Source: Pomacea canaliculata
Lineage: Eukaryota > Mollusca > Gastropoda > Architaenioglossa > Ampullariidae
Direction of reading: 5' to 3'
Length of the DNA: 64,000 bases
Assembly: GCF_003073045.1 (NCBI RefSeq)
Contig: NC_037590.1
Location: forward strand, 16,336,778-16,400,777
The translations under genes were made by a program, and so were the position numbers. Positions 13,461-25,299 of this stretch are shown one piece after another. A model generated the notes under the pieces. It saw nothing but the letters and a program-made list of their open reading frames with translations. It did not search any database and was not told the origin of the DNA. Numbering within the stretch: the stretch's first letter is position 1; each line of letters opens with the position of its first letter.

Positions 13461-16400
13461 ACGAAGGGAGAGATGCCAAAAGATTACAAGAAAGACTGAC
13501 TTGTGGCACTGCTGCCACTTCGTTTCATCGATGGAAACAAAATATCGCTCCATTTTGCGACAAAGGAAATGTCTTGGAGCATCTCGCAAACCCTTAAAAG
13601 CGGAATGCTGTGCATGTTCCATTTGCCGAAGTTGTTTCGGGCATAAATCTTGCACAAAACACAGCAACCAGCAACTCGCTAACCCGGATGAATTTCCGAG
13701 AGAGAGAGAGGGCATCAAGAGGTGAGGAGGTGACAGAAAAAAAAAAATCAGATTACGACTTTGTATTTAGGCTTCACTTTATGAGGGAGGAAAGGGTTAT
13801 TTCGATTTTCTCTCTGAAACAGAAACAAACGTACGATAGACAGCGAGACATTAAAAGTTATCACTCTTTGCTTTTTTCTTTTTTTAGTGAATAAAAAAGC
13901 ACTCTGAATGCATTAAAATATGACAAAGTTTCAATAAGTATCATAAGTATCCCAACAGACTCTGTTTTTAAGAAATCGCTTGCAAAAACATCACGAAAAA
14001 AGATCAGAAAAAGATTAGGAAATGAGACACAATGAGTTGGTAAGTAGGATTCACTATGTCAATGTGATATTGTGCAGGAAGACATAATAGCCTCTCCACT
14101 TAAGTATCCTTTAAATGAGGGAAATATGAGACTCTCCATCCGAGTTCAAAAATGAGTCTCAAGAGAACAAAATTAAAAAGTCAATATGAAACAAAAACAA
14201 AACAAAACCAAAAAATCATGGGAACTCGAACAAAAAACTCGAACCGTAAAAACCCTGCGAGTTAAGACTTTGGACGACCAAAGCTGATAAAGTGATCAGC
14301 AAAAAACTACGTTTAATTTGTAATTAAAGTTTTAATTTTTTAAAACTCTTTACCTACATGACAGACACTGTGACTATTCTCAGAATAAGGTCGCGGGGCA
14401 CCAAGGTGCTGTTAATTCCTGATAAATTATCCGGCGACCAGAAGGCATTTCTATGCAGACACTGTACACCAAGTAGGAAAACTTATTAACTTCAGACACT
14501 AGATCGCTCAGTCGGGTAACTGGATAAACCGGAAACGAGGTCTGGCTCTTGACATCAATAGAGTCGGCACTTGTCCCTGCCGTACCAGCTGTCACCCTCA
14601 CGTTTACCCGCCAAGTTTCCACGGCTGTTGACAAGACGGCTCAAAGCTTCGATCGGACTCTGCACTTGGGTTTCCGCTGTTTGTCGGATTTCCAGACAAC
14701 ATCTAGAAACACTGCCTCCGGAATGGACGGATGTGAGGCCTAAAATGCGTGCGCGTGTGTTTGTGTGTGTGTGCGCCTGCGCGCGCGTTCCAATGTACCC
14801 CCCAACCCCAACCCCCCGCGTTAAAGCATCACGCTGCATGAGGAGTCTCTCAGCTTCAGCAGATCTTCACAAAGGTATGAATCGTGTTCCATCACTGCAG
14901 CAGCCGCGCCAACAACGCGAACCCGAACCGGCCGTGCCGTTACGACCGATTGACCTTTGCTGCGGCGTGAATCATACCGCGGTGGCCGCTGATAACGCCA
15001 TGGCACTGGAACTCTGGCCAGACGCATTATTCTTCGTGCGACCAAATCATCTTGGGACGGAACCAACCCCCTACACGCGCGCTTCATCACGAGAAACGCG
15101 ATTAGGACTGGGCTTTCCATGTAGCGTTCAATTCGCGCGTGGAGGGCGAGGTGACTTTCTTGTTAGTGCGCCATCAGATACCACGAAATTCCACGTGCAG
15201 CAACATTCTAAGAATTCACATTTTGCAATATTCTCTGTACTTTCGAGCAGCAACATACACAGAAATATTCCCTGCACCTTTCGTGCAAAGCATCTCTCTC
15301 GGACCTCAAAGGTTGAATGTGCGGATAAAAATGGCGTCGTGCATACTTTATCTCCTGGGCTGATCTTAATCACAATGTATGTTTAGTTGGTGTATTGGGA
15401 ACGCTTGAAACATATTGCCCCCACCCCCACACACACTTCTCCTGCTGTTACACTTAACCAACTCCTCCCTCCCTTCTGACCCATCCGATCCATCCTCTCT
15501 CCTTCGTCCTCGTGCCTCTCTGGTGCCTCCAGCACCATCTTTGCTCGTGCATCTCTCGCGCCTGTAACCCGAGTTCCATTATCCCGCCGACGACGTCACC
15601 CAGGTGCCAAGCGTTCACGCCATCGATCGTCACTCCGGAACGAATTACTGCAAGGTCGTAGGAGGAGAGGGGGGTGGGAGTGTGAGTGGAGTGTACGAGA
15701 ATCAACCACGTCCCAGTAAATGTGTTGATGGTCCTCGCTGAAAGCGCGCAGGTTCCAGGAGACTTGTTTAAATAATAATGTAATATACGAATGAAAGGCG
15801 TGCAAGCAAACTGCATACTGTTGCTTTTGGCACGGTTTGGAAGAACCACAGTTCGATTACCTTGCCTGTCTGTTGCGGCGTGAAATATGGGGCGTGCGGA
15901 AAGTGCACGTGTATACAGATCGATCTGGCCATGTCGTTCTCCCCCGACGCTGCGGCAACCTGCCTGGCCTCCTGTAGAAGAACGCCATTACAGCCCTCCC
16001 TTCCCACCAACTACCTTTTCCCCTCTGCAATGACCGCACAACTGCAGGTCGCTGCCGCAGAGACGCTGCACGTCAAAGGTTGTTAGCATGACCGTCCCGC
16101 AGGGTCACCAAGGTCAAACTTCGCTTAAACGTCGAACTTTTATACGACCATCGATGCAAAACGCTTTCGCTTCGCATTCGACTAGGTCGCCTGCTATCCG
16201 CGGATAATAAGTTCATTTCAACGCTAATTTGAAGCGACATTTTCTGGAAGGCCGACGGACGTGGTCGGCTTTTTTATTTCTATTTTTATCTAATTTTTGC
16301 TTGTTCCCCATTTGCAGAAGTGGTCTGCTTTCGCAGCGACATAAAGAATGAATACCAGCAGGCCCGCGGAGGATAGTGTAAAAGGAGCAGCAAAAGTAAA

Positions 16401-16867
16401 GTAGTTTTACCTAGAATATTTTGCCATGAGTTACAACGTGAATGTTTACGTTATGGCTATATACCATCACCTATCCTCTCTTGTTTCCTTCAAATAGTTT
16501 GACATTTTGTCCTAAATGTAACATGGCTTGAATCAACAATAAAACATATCGACAATCGGATAAAATAGCGAATTCCTATTCTCCATCGCGATCACAATAA
16601 CCCTGTTATACTAACAGTGTAACAAGCAGGTTATACAGCAGGAAAAAAAAAAAAAAATATCCTGCGAGAGTAATAAGATTTTATTTGACTATACCAGAGA
16701 AATACCACTATACATCAGGTAACCAGATGCAGCGTCCATAAACGAATCTCTACACTGAACATGAGTTACATCTGATTTGGCCATAACTCAAAATAAAGTG
16801 AAACTGTGGACAGAGAGACAGAGGTGGGGTGTTGGCAGCGTTACACATAACAGAAAGAAAATCTAAC

Positions 16868-16981
16868 CTTTGCGTTGTCTTTGCTAGGTCTGGCCTGTGT
16901 GGCAGGAAACACCGCCAGCAAGGTCAGCAACACACAGCTCTGTAAGACGGTCTTCATGCTGGCCTCTCAGATCCTCATTGC
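16868..16981 (-). CDS. Signal-peptide exon of an unrecognised secreted protein
   Basis: On the minus strand a pyrimidine-rich acceptor ending TTTTGCAG is followed at 16,981 by a short 5' UTR. An ATG (16,957-16,955) then opens 30 codons that end in phase 0 at a GTTAGA donor after 16,868. The protein begins MKTVLQSCVLLTLLAVF and continues into a small-residue cleavage site (TQA, then RPSKDNAK). It has a short basic start, a Leu-rich core and an A-x-A-like end, a textbook secretory signal. Without splicing the frame stops about nine codons into the intron, so at least one further exon is expected below 16,868. I could not assign one and do not recognise the family; a neuropeptide or other small secreted precursor is possible. 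The plus strand also reads an open, splice-flanked, phase-symmetric segment here, so strand is likely but not certain. Confidence 0.45.
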
Positions 16982-16992
16982 CTGCAAAAGAG

Positions 16993-19900
16993 GTCAGTAT
17001 GTGCGCTTTACAACTGGAAACGGTGCAGCGTGCGGCATCGAGCCTGAAAAACGACACAACGAACGCGCCCATTTGCATATTTATCCAAATGTCACGAACG
17101 CGCTAAACGCCTCTATCTTTTTCGTTCCGTCTATTTTTCTTCTCCTTTTTTTTTTTTGTGTCTATACCACAGGCAGTTCACACCGTAAACAATGGCAAAG
17201 GACAAATACCTCTACGAAGAACTCTGAAAGAAACCTGTCGGCTGGGATAATGTCAAAAATACCCGAAATAAATTTGACGTAAATTGTCCAAATGGAATAA
17301 CTGCCTCTGAAAATACTTGTCAAATTCAGGAAACATGTCTTTGCAGATTGGATCAAAATGGCAAACGGCAGCAGCAGAAGTTGTCAAAGAACCTCCTCTA
17401 CAAGGTGTTTTTCAGACAATCTCCTGACAGCCTACACAAAAGTAGTTTGAAAAATGCACTCTTCTGTGTTGAACGATTTACATCACTACAAAAAGAACAC
17501 GTCTCACTAATGCATCTTCCAGACAACCCATTTCCTTATTTTCAACGTTTTCGTTAGCAAGTATTTGCAAAATTAATTTCATGAATTTAAGAACGGGTAC
17601 ATTTCAGTTTGACACTAAAAACTACCACCGATGCACAGTTTTGGTTAAGACAGAAAAATAAGAGAAGAAAATCGTATTTAACTAAAAGAATAAAGAAGAT
17701 CAATGGGGTTTTTTTCAGTCTGGTCTAAAGAACACGAGCGGTAACCGATCATTCTGCCTCACTGACTTTAGTGGCCTACTTCGCTGCCACGATGTCTGGA
17801 GCCCCTCCCACCGCTGGTCAACATGCCTCATTTCGTACGCCCATTCTTCATCCGCCCACCCCTCCAACTCGTCCCCCCCCCACTCCTCACTGAACATACA
17901 AACGTCGCTGCCATCTGACCCTGCGTTTCTTCCAGCCATCAGTCTTCCTCGCTGTTCTCTCCTTATCCCGCCCTCAACACTCCCCCTCCAGCTCTTTAGC
18001 CCCGAGGGTTTCCACCCCTTTTACATCATCCTCTAGAAATCTGTTGGAGCAAACATTCCTCTTATGAATACCCCCCAGTCAGCTGTGCATAAACTTAGTC
18101 AATACATGCTCCAGAAGCAATATTTCCAACATCTGAGTCCCAATCCACATTTTCATAGCAAATAAAAAAAAAATGAATAACTGAATAACCTTACAATATT
18201 AAAGTTTCCCTACTATCCCAGGCTTCATGAAAATAAAACATCTATAATGCTGGAGATATTTAAAAAAAGACAAACACTTTATTTTTTTAATACAAAAAGA
18301 TTAGCAATTTTGTGCTAACTACCTGAACATTTTACTGTTATCCTTAATAATGATTTTATTCTTTTCTGTTCTCATTTAGTTCTGTCCTCAGCAAGTTCAG
18401 CAGAAACGGCCTCATTAATAATGCAGAAATATGTCTGCCGTCCCCTTACAAAACAGCGCCATTAGTTACTACAGGCAATGACCTCTCCCTGCTCGCAAGT
18501 CATGAAATGTACAATTACTACTTTAAAAAAAAAAAACGCTTCGTATAAATTCACAACAAAAACACAAGCAAGAAATGCGCTTAGTGGTGTTTTTTTCTTT
18601 GGGGGGGGGGTGGGGAGGGTCTAACGCCAATCATAAATGAGACATGCAACTTTGCTGGACCGCGTCACGGGTTTTTCACATTTAATTTCAACTTTTCCTT
18701 TTTTTTATTTAATATCTTGTGGCAGGGATGCCTAGAACCGTTTGCTTTTCTCACAATTGCAGCGTTGCATGCGCATAATGACGTAGCCTTGCATCCAGCG
18801 ACTTCGTGCTGGGCATCAATCGTTTACTCAGCCACTCACAGCGCCCGAGCCGCATCTGCAGGCGAACTGGCACGGCAGCTGTGTAACACTGTGGTAATGT
18901 AGCACAAACCTGTTCTTGCTTCAAACAGAAATAGTGTGCAATGGTGACCATCATCCTGGTCACGGCAACGCATACTCTTCAACACACACAATACTGTTAG
19001 GCTCTTCAGAATAGCTTAATGTCAGTTCCAGGTTTATATTTTTACTAAAAAAAACGCTGTAAGCATTAACATGACAGCAATTATCTACAGTGGGGTCTGT
19101 GGAGAGTGACAGCACAGTCTGCTGGCATCAGCCTGCATTACTATAAGGTAAAATGTGCTGATTGTCCAGCGTTTCTGCTCGATGAAAGCATTAGAAATTG
19201 ATATATTTTCACTGTGGCATGTACTTTTTTTACCTTCTCTTTTATATTGATTTTCATAACAAAATCTTACTATCTTTATAATATTAGTATTACTAGTTTA
19301 TAATAAAAATTAAAATCTCATGGCCTTAGTAATCTTTAAAAATGCTTAATTTTACTCAATCGTAATCGACATATACCATATTAGCATAAACAAAATGCAT
19401 CTACTATAATTTTTTAATGGCCAACAAAACAAATTGAAAGCTTTAAAAATTTGAAAACATATATATATATTGCTAGACAATTATAATAAAGATATTTTTA
19501 ATGTTTAAAACAAGCTACATCTACCGAAGCCTTAATGATTAATGTCTGTTACACAAAGTATGAAGAGATCCTAAGTTTCATCATCCACAGAGACAGCCTC
19601 ATCATCTTTGTGTCATACAGACGTTTGGATGAAGGGGGTGGATGTGCAATAAAGAAAGCACTGTAGCACGTTTCAAACCAGGAACTAAGTCATATAAGCA
19701 TTGAAGCTTCCAAACCTTTTGAAAAAAAAAAAATCTAGAATTTGTTTCACACAGTTAAATCCTGGAAAGGTTGACATACAAAAGAACATGCTGTAAAATG
19801 CTTTAAAATTTTGTAACTGCACCACCAATCATCAAAATAATCTTGGAAAAAAACACTGTAATAGCAAAGTTTACACAGAATGATGTTTGTTTTTACTAGA

Positions 19901-21107
19901 CTCCATCAGACTTTATTTTCTGTATTAAAAATCAATACAAGATATCTGAACTTCAACGTCCAATTCCCAACATGCTGCCAAACATGTGATAGAAATCATT
20001 ATCGAAGTATCAGGCTACAAAGCAGGACTAAATTCGGTCTCCAAGGAAACACCATGAACTCTGACCCTTTCCCATACCCTGCTCCCTCAAAAATAAAATA
20101 GCAAGACATTGTGTCTCAGCAAATGTATACAAGAGTGAAAACTCTAATACTGACTGATCTTATAAATTTTATGCTGCATGTTACAATAATCTGTGATGTG
20201 ACTACATATTACTGATCAATAATAAGCACAGGTCAAATGTTTAAAAATGTTAATAAAAGAAAGACTACTGGAGGTGAAGGTACCCATCAATACATCAAGG
20301 TGAAAGATTTGCATAAGATTACATTAAGCTAAAACACATCCACATACTGAAAGGAATTTTTGAGGGAGGAAAATAGGGAAAAGATGAAACAAACCTCTGT
20401 GAATGAAATAATTACACTTTATACCTTATAAAGGAACAGAGGAGATATAGAAATGAAAAAATTTTGAGGAAATCTTTTTTTGCTTCAATGATGTGAGCCC
20501 TCGCAGACAAATGGGACAACATACTGCATGTTTATAACAATCTCCTACTTCTAAGTGTGTACTACATAACCTTATATGTGTATACAAAACTGGCAACACA
20601 AAAGCACTAGGTAATGAAACGCCACTTTTGCATAACTTAGTATGAACGAGTCTCCTCTTTTCTTTCCTGGCCAATCCTCTCTCTCTCGTCCTTTTTTTTC
20701 TGTTCAATAAATCAAATACAATGGCAGAAATAACGATATACAATGTTTTGTTGCCGTCATAACGGTTTTCTTGCTGGACTCGAATTCTGTGACTCATAAG
20801 GCAGAATGATTCATGCCTTTATGTCACGAACTGCATCTCATTTTCATGGAGGCAAATGTTCTCGTACAGCATATGAAGCATTCGATTCATGGATGAGCAA
20901 TCCATGAACTCTTTGCTGTATGCCATAAGAGACTACACTAGTATGGTATCTGTTGGAACCAAAAGCGAGTCGATCGTCTAACCCGATTCGTTTGTTCTCT
21001 TTCAGACCAGCAAGGTAAATTAAAAGAAAATCAAAAAGCAAATGAACACACAGTCGAAAGTATTCACAGCTTGATTTTTGTCTGGAAATGTTAAGCCTGT
21101 AACTCAC
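16993..21107. other. Gene-free stretch, possibly a minus-strand first intron
   Basis: No coding exon was recognised. If the candidate first exon near 21.1-21.4 kb and the signal-peptide exon at 16.9 kb belong together, this would be the intron between them. AT-rich sequence, a G-run near 18,601-18,610 and several A-runs are the only notable content. Confidence 0.35.
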
Positions 21108-21400
21108 CTGGTGCACAACTCAGCTGCCGTATACTGATGCTCGGTTGGAGATCGCAGTCGCTTCTAGCAGCCACAGATCTTGGAAAATGGCGTTCTCTCG
21201 GTGCGCAAGAGCACATAGAGGGGAGACAACCTTTCCTTACCGCCTTCTCCACTCGGCTATTTTTTGCGAAACAAGTTTTCTTCAATTAGCAGCGCGATTA
21301 GGAAGAATAAAGTCGAGACTTTTAACGAAAGCTTTATTTTCGCTAAGCGAAAGCGTAATAAATTTGATTGTCTGTATCTCTTGCACCCCCTTCTACAAAT
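21108..21400 (-). other. Candidate minus-strand first exon in a CpG-richer zone
   Basis: Read on the minus strand, CACCAG is followed by GTGAGTTACA at 21,107 downwards, a near-perfect 5' splice site. The sequence above it to about 21,560 is richer in CpG than its surroundings and includes a GCGC/GTGT run. This is what a promoter-proximal untranslated first exon could look like, and it lies about 4 kb upstream of the minus-strand signal-peptide exon. The link between the two is inference only. Confidence 0.25.
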
Positions 21401-21560
21401 GAGAACGCGCCGCCTGCTTGCATATTCCTTTTGAGACTATGTTTCGCGATCAATAACCCGTGATTAATTATTCATCGTGGGCGCGCGGGCGCGCGCGTGT
21501 GTTCGGTCGTTCTTGCGACACGCCCTTGGTTCAGTACAGGCATTCTCTTGAACTGTGGCC

Positions 21561-24500
21561 GAGTGGAACAGTTGACTATCCTACTTTTGCTTTCAACGCC
21601 GGTCCCAATACGCATCTAAACCTATTTTCGCCTTTTCTTGGAGAAAGTTTGAGGATGTACCCTGATTTCTTCTGTGATTTGTGTGGGCACCAAACAAGCA
21701 GGTCAAAGTACTTGCATTTGTATATCAAGGGGGAAAAATGACTGCGCAACTATTTGCATAATAAATTCAGTACATGGCCTGATAGTCAGGTGTTTATGAC
21801 GTAGTATTGAAGAGCCTGTCGAGCTGACAGGATGCTTTGCTGGCTTCCAGGTCAGATGGACAATGAGTGCAGGTTTGCAGGTTCGCAGGCGCCGTAGCTT
21901 TTCTAAATGACGTACATCATTATTTTATAAGACCTTTATAATATCTAGGTATGGCACATCACTGTTTTACTAGCTTTTAAGTTGCCGTTTGTGGGTGTTC
22001 TCCCTGTAAACGTACTGTTTGCAGTCTGGATTTATGACTTTTAATTGCTAGTCTCTGAAATAAAGAAACACCAGGAGTAAGAGAAAAGTGGTGTGTGGCA
22101 ATTATAATCGGCTTTGTTCTAGTCTGCCGAAGGTGCAAACTTTTAAAATTGTATGCCAGCGTACATCTCTTTTTCATAACTTGCTAGAGCATAAACATCT
22201 GATTCCCCCCTAGAATTACTGTATCAAAAGGATACCGGTATAGTAACACTAATGTATATGACATCAGCAGTATTTAAAAAAAAAAAAAACAAGACCAATG
22301 TCAGGTGAACATTTCTGGTAGCTGCTGAATTTAAAAGCACTGTTCGGTGAGCAGAGCGAGTCTCTCTCTCTCTGTGCATATAATAATAGTTGATGGTGAG
22401 ACTTCGAAGAGCTTACGTAACGATGTGGTTTTCTTGTGTTGAACACCATATCTCATCTCCCATTCGTTACAACCAAAACCAGATCCATTTTTAGGTACAG
22501 ATGCATGGACAGTTCATGACTGATTTGTTCGAGTTAGTCAAGCCTTGTGTGACAGCACGTATACACCAACCGTTTTATTCGGTTGCTACGGGTAATCATG
22601 ACGTAATTCATGTGCCTACACAGTCACTGCCAAGAGCCTTCATAATCGGTCGCCTACTGTTGAATATGGGAGGATGTTTGGTAAATTTTCATGTGGTCGC
22701 CATGTGTTTTTGTTATGTAAGCATACTATGCTGCATAGACACATGCGACAATATCCGCGTTCGGTGAAAGTTGCAATGATTACTGCAGGTCCTTTAAAAG
22801 AAGGGCTTCAAGGCTCCATTTCGATGTATCAATTGTTATACTGCTCACTTAAAGTGAACACAGTCAGGGACAGTAAAATTATTTAGTCTGGCAAGAAAAG
22901 ATAATGGAGTTAGACAAGTCTTCCTAAGTTCCATAACAGCGAAGGGTTAAAACTAGAAAAATCGCTCCTTTTTTTTAAAACTATGGCTGCCTTTTCTTAT
23001 AATATCCATCATTAATGTTTCAAAGAGTGAAGGGGAGGGGTTGAAAGAGAGAAGGAGAGAGAAGAAAGAAAGGGAAGAGAGGGAGGAGAAGAAGAAAGAA
23101 TGAAAGGGAGGGGGGAGAGAGAGAGAGAATGGGAGAAAAAAGGGAGGGAAGAGAGATCATCTAACGTCATAAAAGTGTTATTTCATTTTGATTCTGCGTT
23201 TTCTTTTGCGTGTGTTGAATTTTGTGTTCAAGTAGTAAGCTATGTTACGATACTGTACACGCAATCCTGCTGCAACAAATTCCTAGAGAAGACAAACTAT
23301 GGAAGAAAAAGTACCGCAGATGTTCCGCTACTGATTCTTTCAAGGGGTCGGGAGAAGATGGCCCAACAACTCAGCGGGATGAGGACAGTAAAGTCGATAG
23401 TCTGGCACGTATTTCATTAACTTGATGAAATAAATTATTGTGCAGACATCGGGAGGTTCCTGTGTAAGAGTCGCCACTAAACTGTTAATGGCAACAGCCT
23501 ATAAGAGTTCTCCAAGCTAAGCGCTAAGGAGACATCACCAACTCAAAATGACTGCACAGACTTGAAGCTTAAGTACTGCATTAGTTTCTTAGAACTTAAC
23601 CAACATCCTAGCACACATAGCAAAAAAGAAGAAATCATTATTAGGGTGGTTATAATAAAGTTGCATGTTTAAATTGTACTGTTTTATTTTATTATGACTG
23701 AGGCGCTTCTCTGTTACGATTTTGTTGAGAAACAACATGAATGCTATTCCCTCCTCCTCCACAAAGATTCACAGGTCCCATTCACTGCTTAAATCGAGCG
23801 GTAGTTATAAAAAGAGAGCGGAAATACTTCACTGATCCCAGACTTACCTTCACTCACAGCTCTAGCAACCCCCTGTTGTTATGGTCCATACACAGAACGG
23901 GAGCATCTCGATTATTTGCCAAGTTCACGTCTGTTTCCACAATCACATGACCTCCCTTCTGTAACACAGAGTTGAGGTGATATATGTTACTTCTGTTTCT
24001 TAGTATCGAAATGGAAAGGGTGGGTGGGTTGTGAACTCGATCTGTCTTGATCGAGTGTTTGAATGGCGGTATTTGCACATTTACTAGTACAAGCTATCTT
24101 TTCTTAGAAATGCAGCAAACATTTTCACTAAGCATTCATTTTCCCCATCATATCGATATATCGAGAACTGCCATAACGTTATAAATGCGTTTATGTCAGT
24201 GTTCAGGGTATGTTCTTATATATATATTTAACTTTCTTGATCATAAAAACTAAAGAACGTGGATTTAAAATTCCAAACTAATTGTTCTATGCATCTTTCT
24301 ATAATAACTTAAAAATTGAAAATAATAATAACTAATAACTGGGTCTGTGTGGATACAAGTGCGTTGCTCGTTAACTATACGTGCAGTGTAAGCAAAACAT
24401 ATAGAACAGGGGGATGGGGGAGTGTTTGAAGAAGTGTACTCTTGATTATGAAAGATGTTTCATTTAACATATTGGGATTTTTAGGCCGGATTTGTAGATA

Positions 24501-25299
24501 CGGTCAGAAGAAAAAAGGTGAAGAAAATTCCAGACAGTCGATCGAGGCTTAAGACGGAATTTAAAGGGAGTGTCGGCCAAATTTCTCGCGTCTGCAATGC
24601 GTGGCACAGAGAGGACAATTCGAGCAGACCGAAGAGACGAAATCGAAACACGCACAACAGACTAGGAGTACTGTACGAGTATTGTGATAGGATAAATGTA
24701 CAGTCAGTAACGGTACTTATCCTGGTTATAATTAAAGTGCTTCAGTTGCTGTACGGGGTTCAATGCATGCGTTTGCACGGTCACACCAATTGGCGCAATT
24801 CTGGCTTCGATCCGTGTCGATGTATCGCAGACATCGACGTATAAGGCATTGCGTCGTTTCATCCCAGAGTTGTGTGATGCTGTCCTCTTACACGCTCCAC
24901 AATTACGAATGCAAGCACGCATGAACTAACACGAGTCAAAACATGTACATGTATATACACGCTTCTTTGAGTCACTATATTTATATTATAGCTGCTTATA
25001 GAGAAATTTATATCTCTATGTATAAGTACACAACCTAGTGAACATGAAAAAAACAAGAATTTTTATTAAAATGTAGTCCGCTTAAAAAAATGAAAAAGAA
25101 GTTGAAAATTTGAAAACAATTAAGCACTCTTTCTCCCTCCCCCTTCACACAAGAAGGTGATAACCCAAGTGTATTTATTTCCCTTGGTTGAAACTCTTCT
25201 ATGCGAGGTTATCAATAAAGCAGTTGCGTGCATAACGGTATCTCCAACGAATGGGAAGGTCAGCAACGCTGTAGCGCTGCATATTCTGAATTTAGAACC
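21561..25299. other. Gene-free stretch upstream of NT5C3
   Basis: No coding exon was recognised. The main feature is a long purine tract (listed separately). The end of this stretch probably contains the promoter and 5' UTR of the NT5C3 gene, but no clear TATA box or start site could be chosen. Confidence 0.5.
23026..23157 (+). repeat. Long homopurine GA-rich tract
   Basis: About 130 bases are almost entirely A and G on the plus strand, built from GAGA, GAAA and GGGA runs with only a few pyrimidines. Such homopurine-homopyrimidine stretches can form triplex DNA and are also frequent sequencing and assembly trouble spots. Confidence 0.8.

Larger units (their letters stand above)
7374..16867. 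other. Gene-free stretch
   Basis: No recognisable coding exon on either strand. A GC-richer zone lies at about 14,540-16,090 and contains a 271-codon plus-strand frame (14,571-15,386). That frame runs through a TG/GC simple repeat and resembles nothing I know, so I treat it as chance. Homopolymer junctions (A-run then G-run near 9,600-9,630) and alternating purine-pyrimidine tracts are common. Further minus-strand exons of the gene starting at 16,957 may lie here, but none could be assigned. Confidence 0.5.

Noticed and set aside
13501-13725. Cysteine-rich plus-strand peptide with several CxxC pairs
   Set aside because: No start with a signal peptide, no splice support and an adjoining TG repeat; probably chance.
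14380-14634. Minus-strand frame containing a GRR amidation-like site, possible neuropeptide exon
   Set aside because: Phase does not match the signal-peptide exon and the peptide has no recognised relatives.
14571-15386. 271-codon plus-strand open frame, the longest in the first 25 kb
   Set aside because: It crosses a TG/GC simple repeat, lies in a GC-richer zone where stop codons are rarer, overlaps long frames on the other strand and resembles no family I know.
15454-15849. 131-codon minus-strand frame with an excellent polypyrimidine acceptor near 15,648
   Set aside because: The frame downstream of the acceptor is not compatible in phase with the signal-peptide exon at 16.9 kb and ends in a low-complexity Arg/Gly stretch; possible, but unsupported.
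23848-24078. Minus-strand open frame next to a good GTAAGT donor
   Set aside because: The frame stops a few bases before the donor, so it cannot be the coding exon that the donor would serve.
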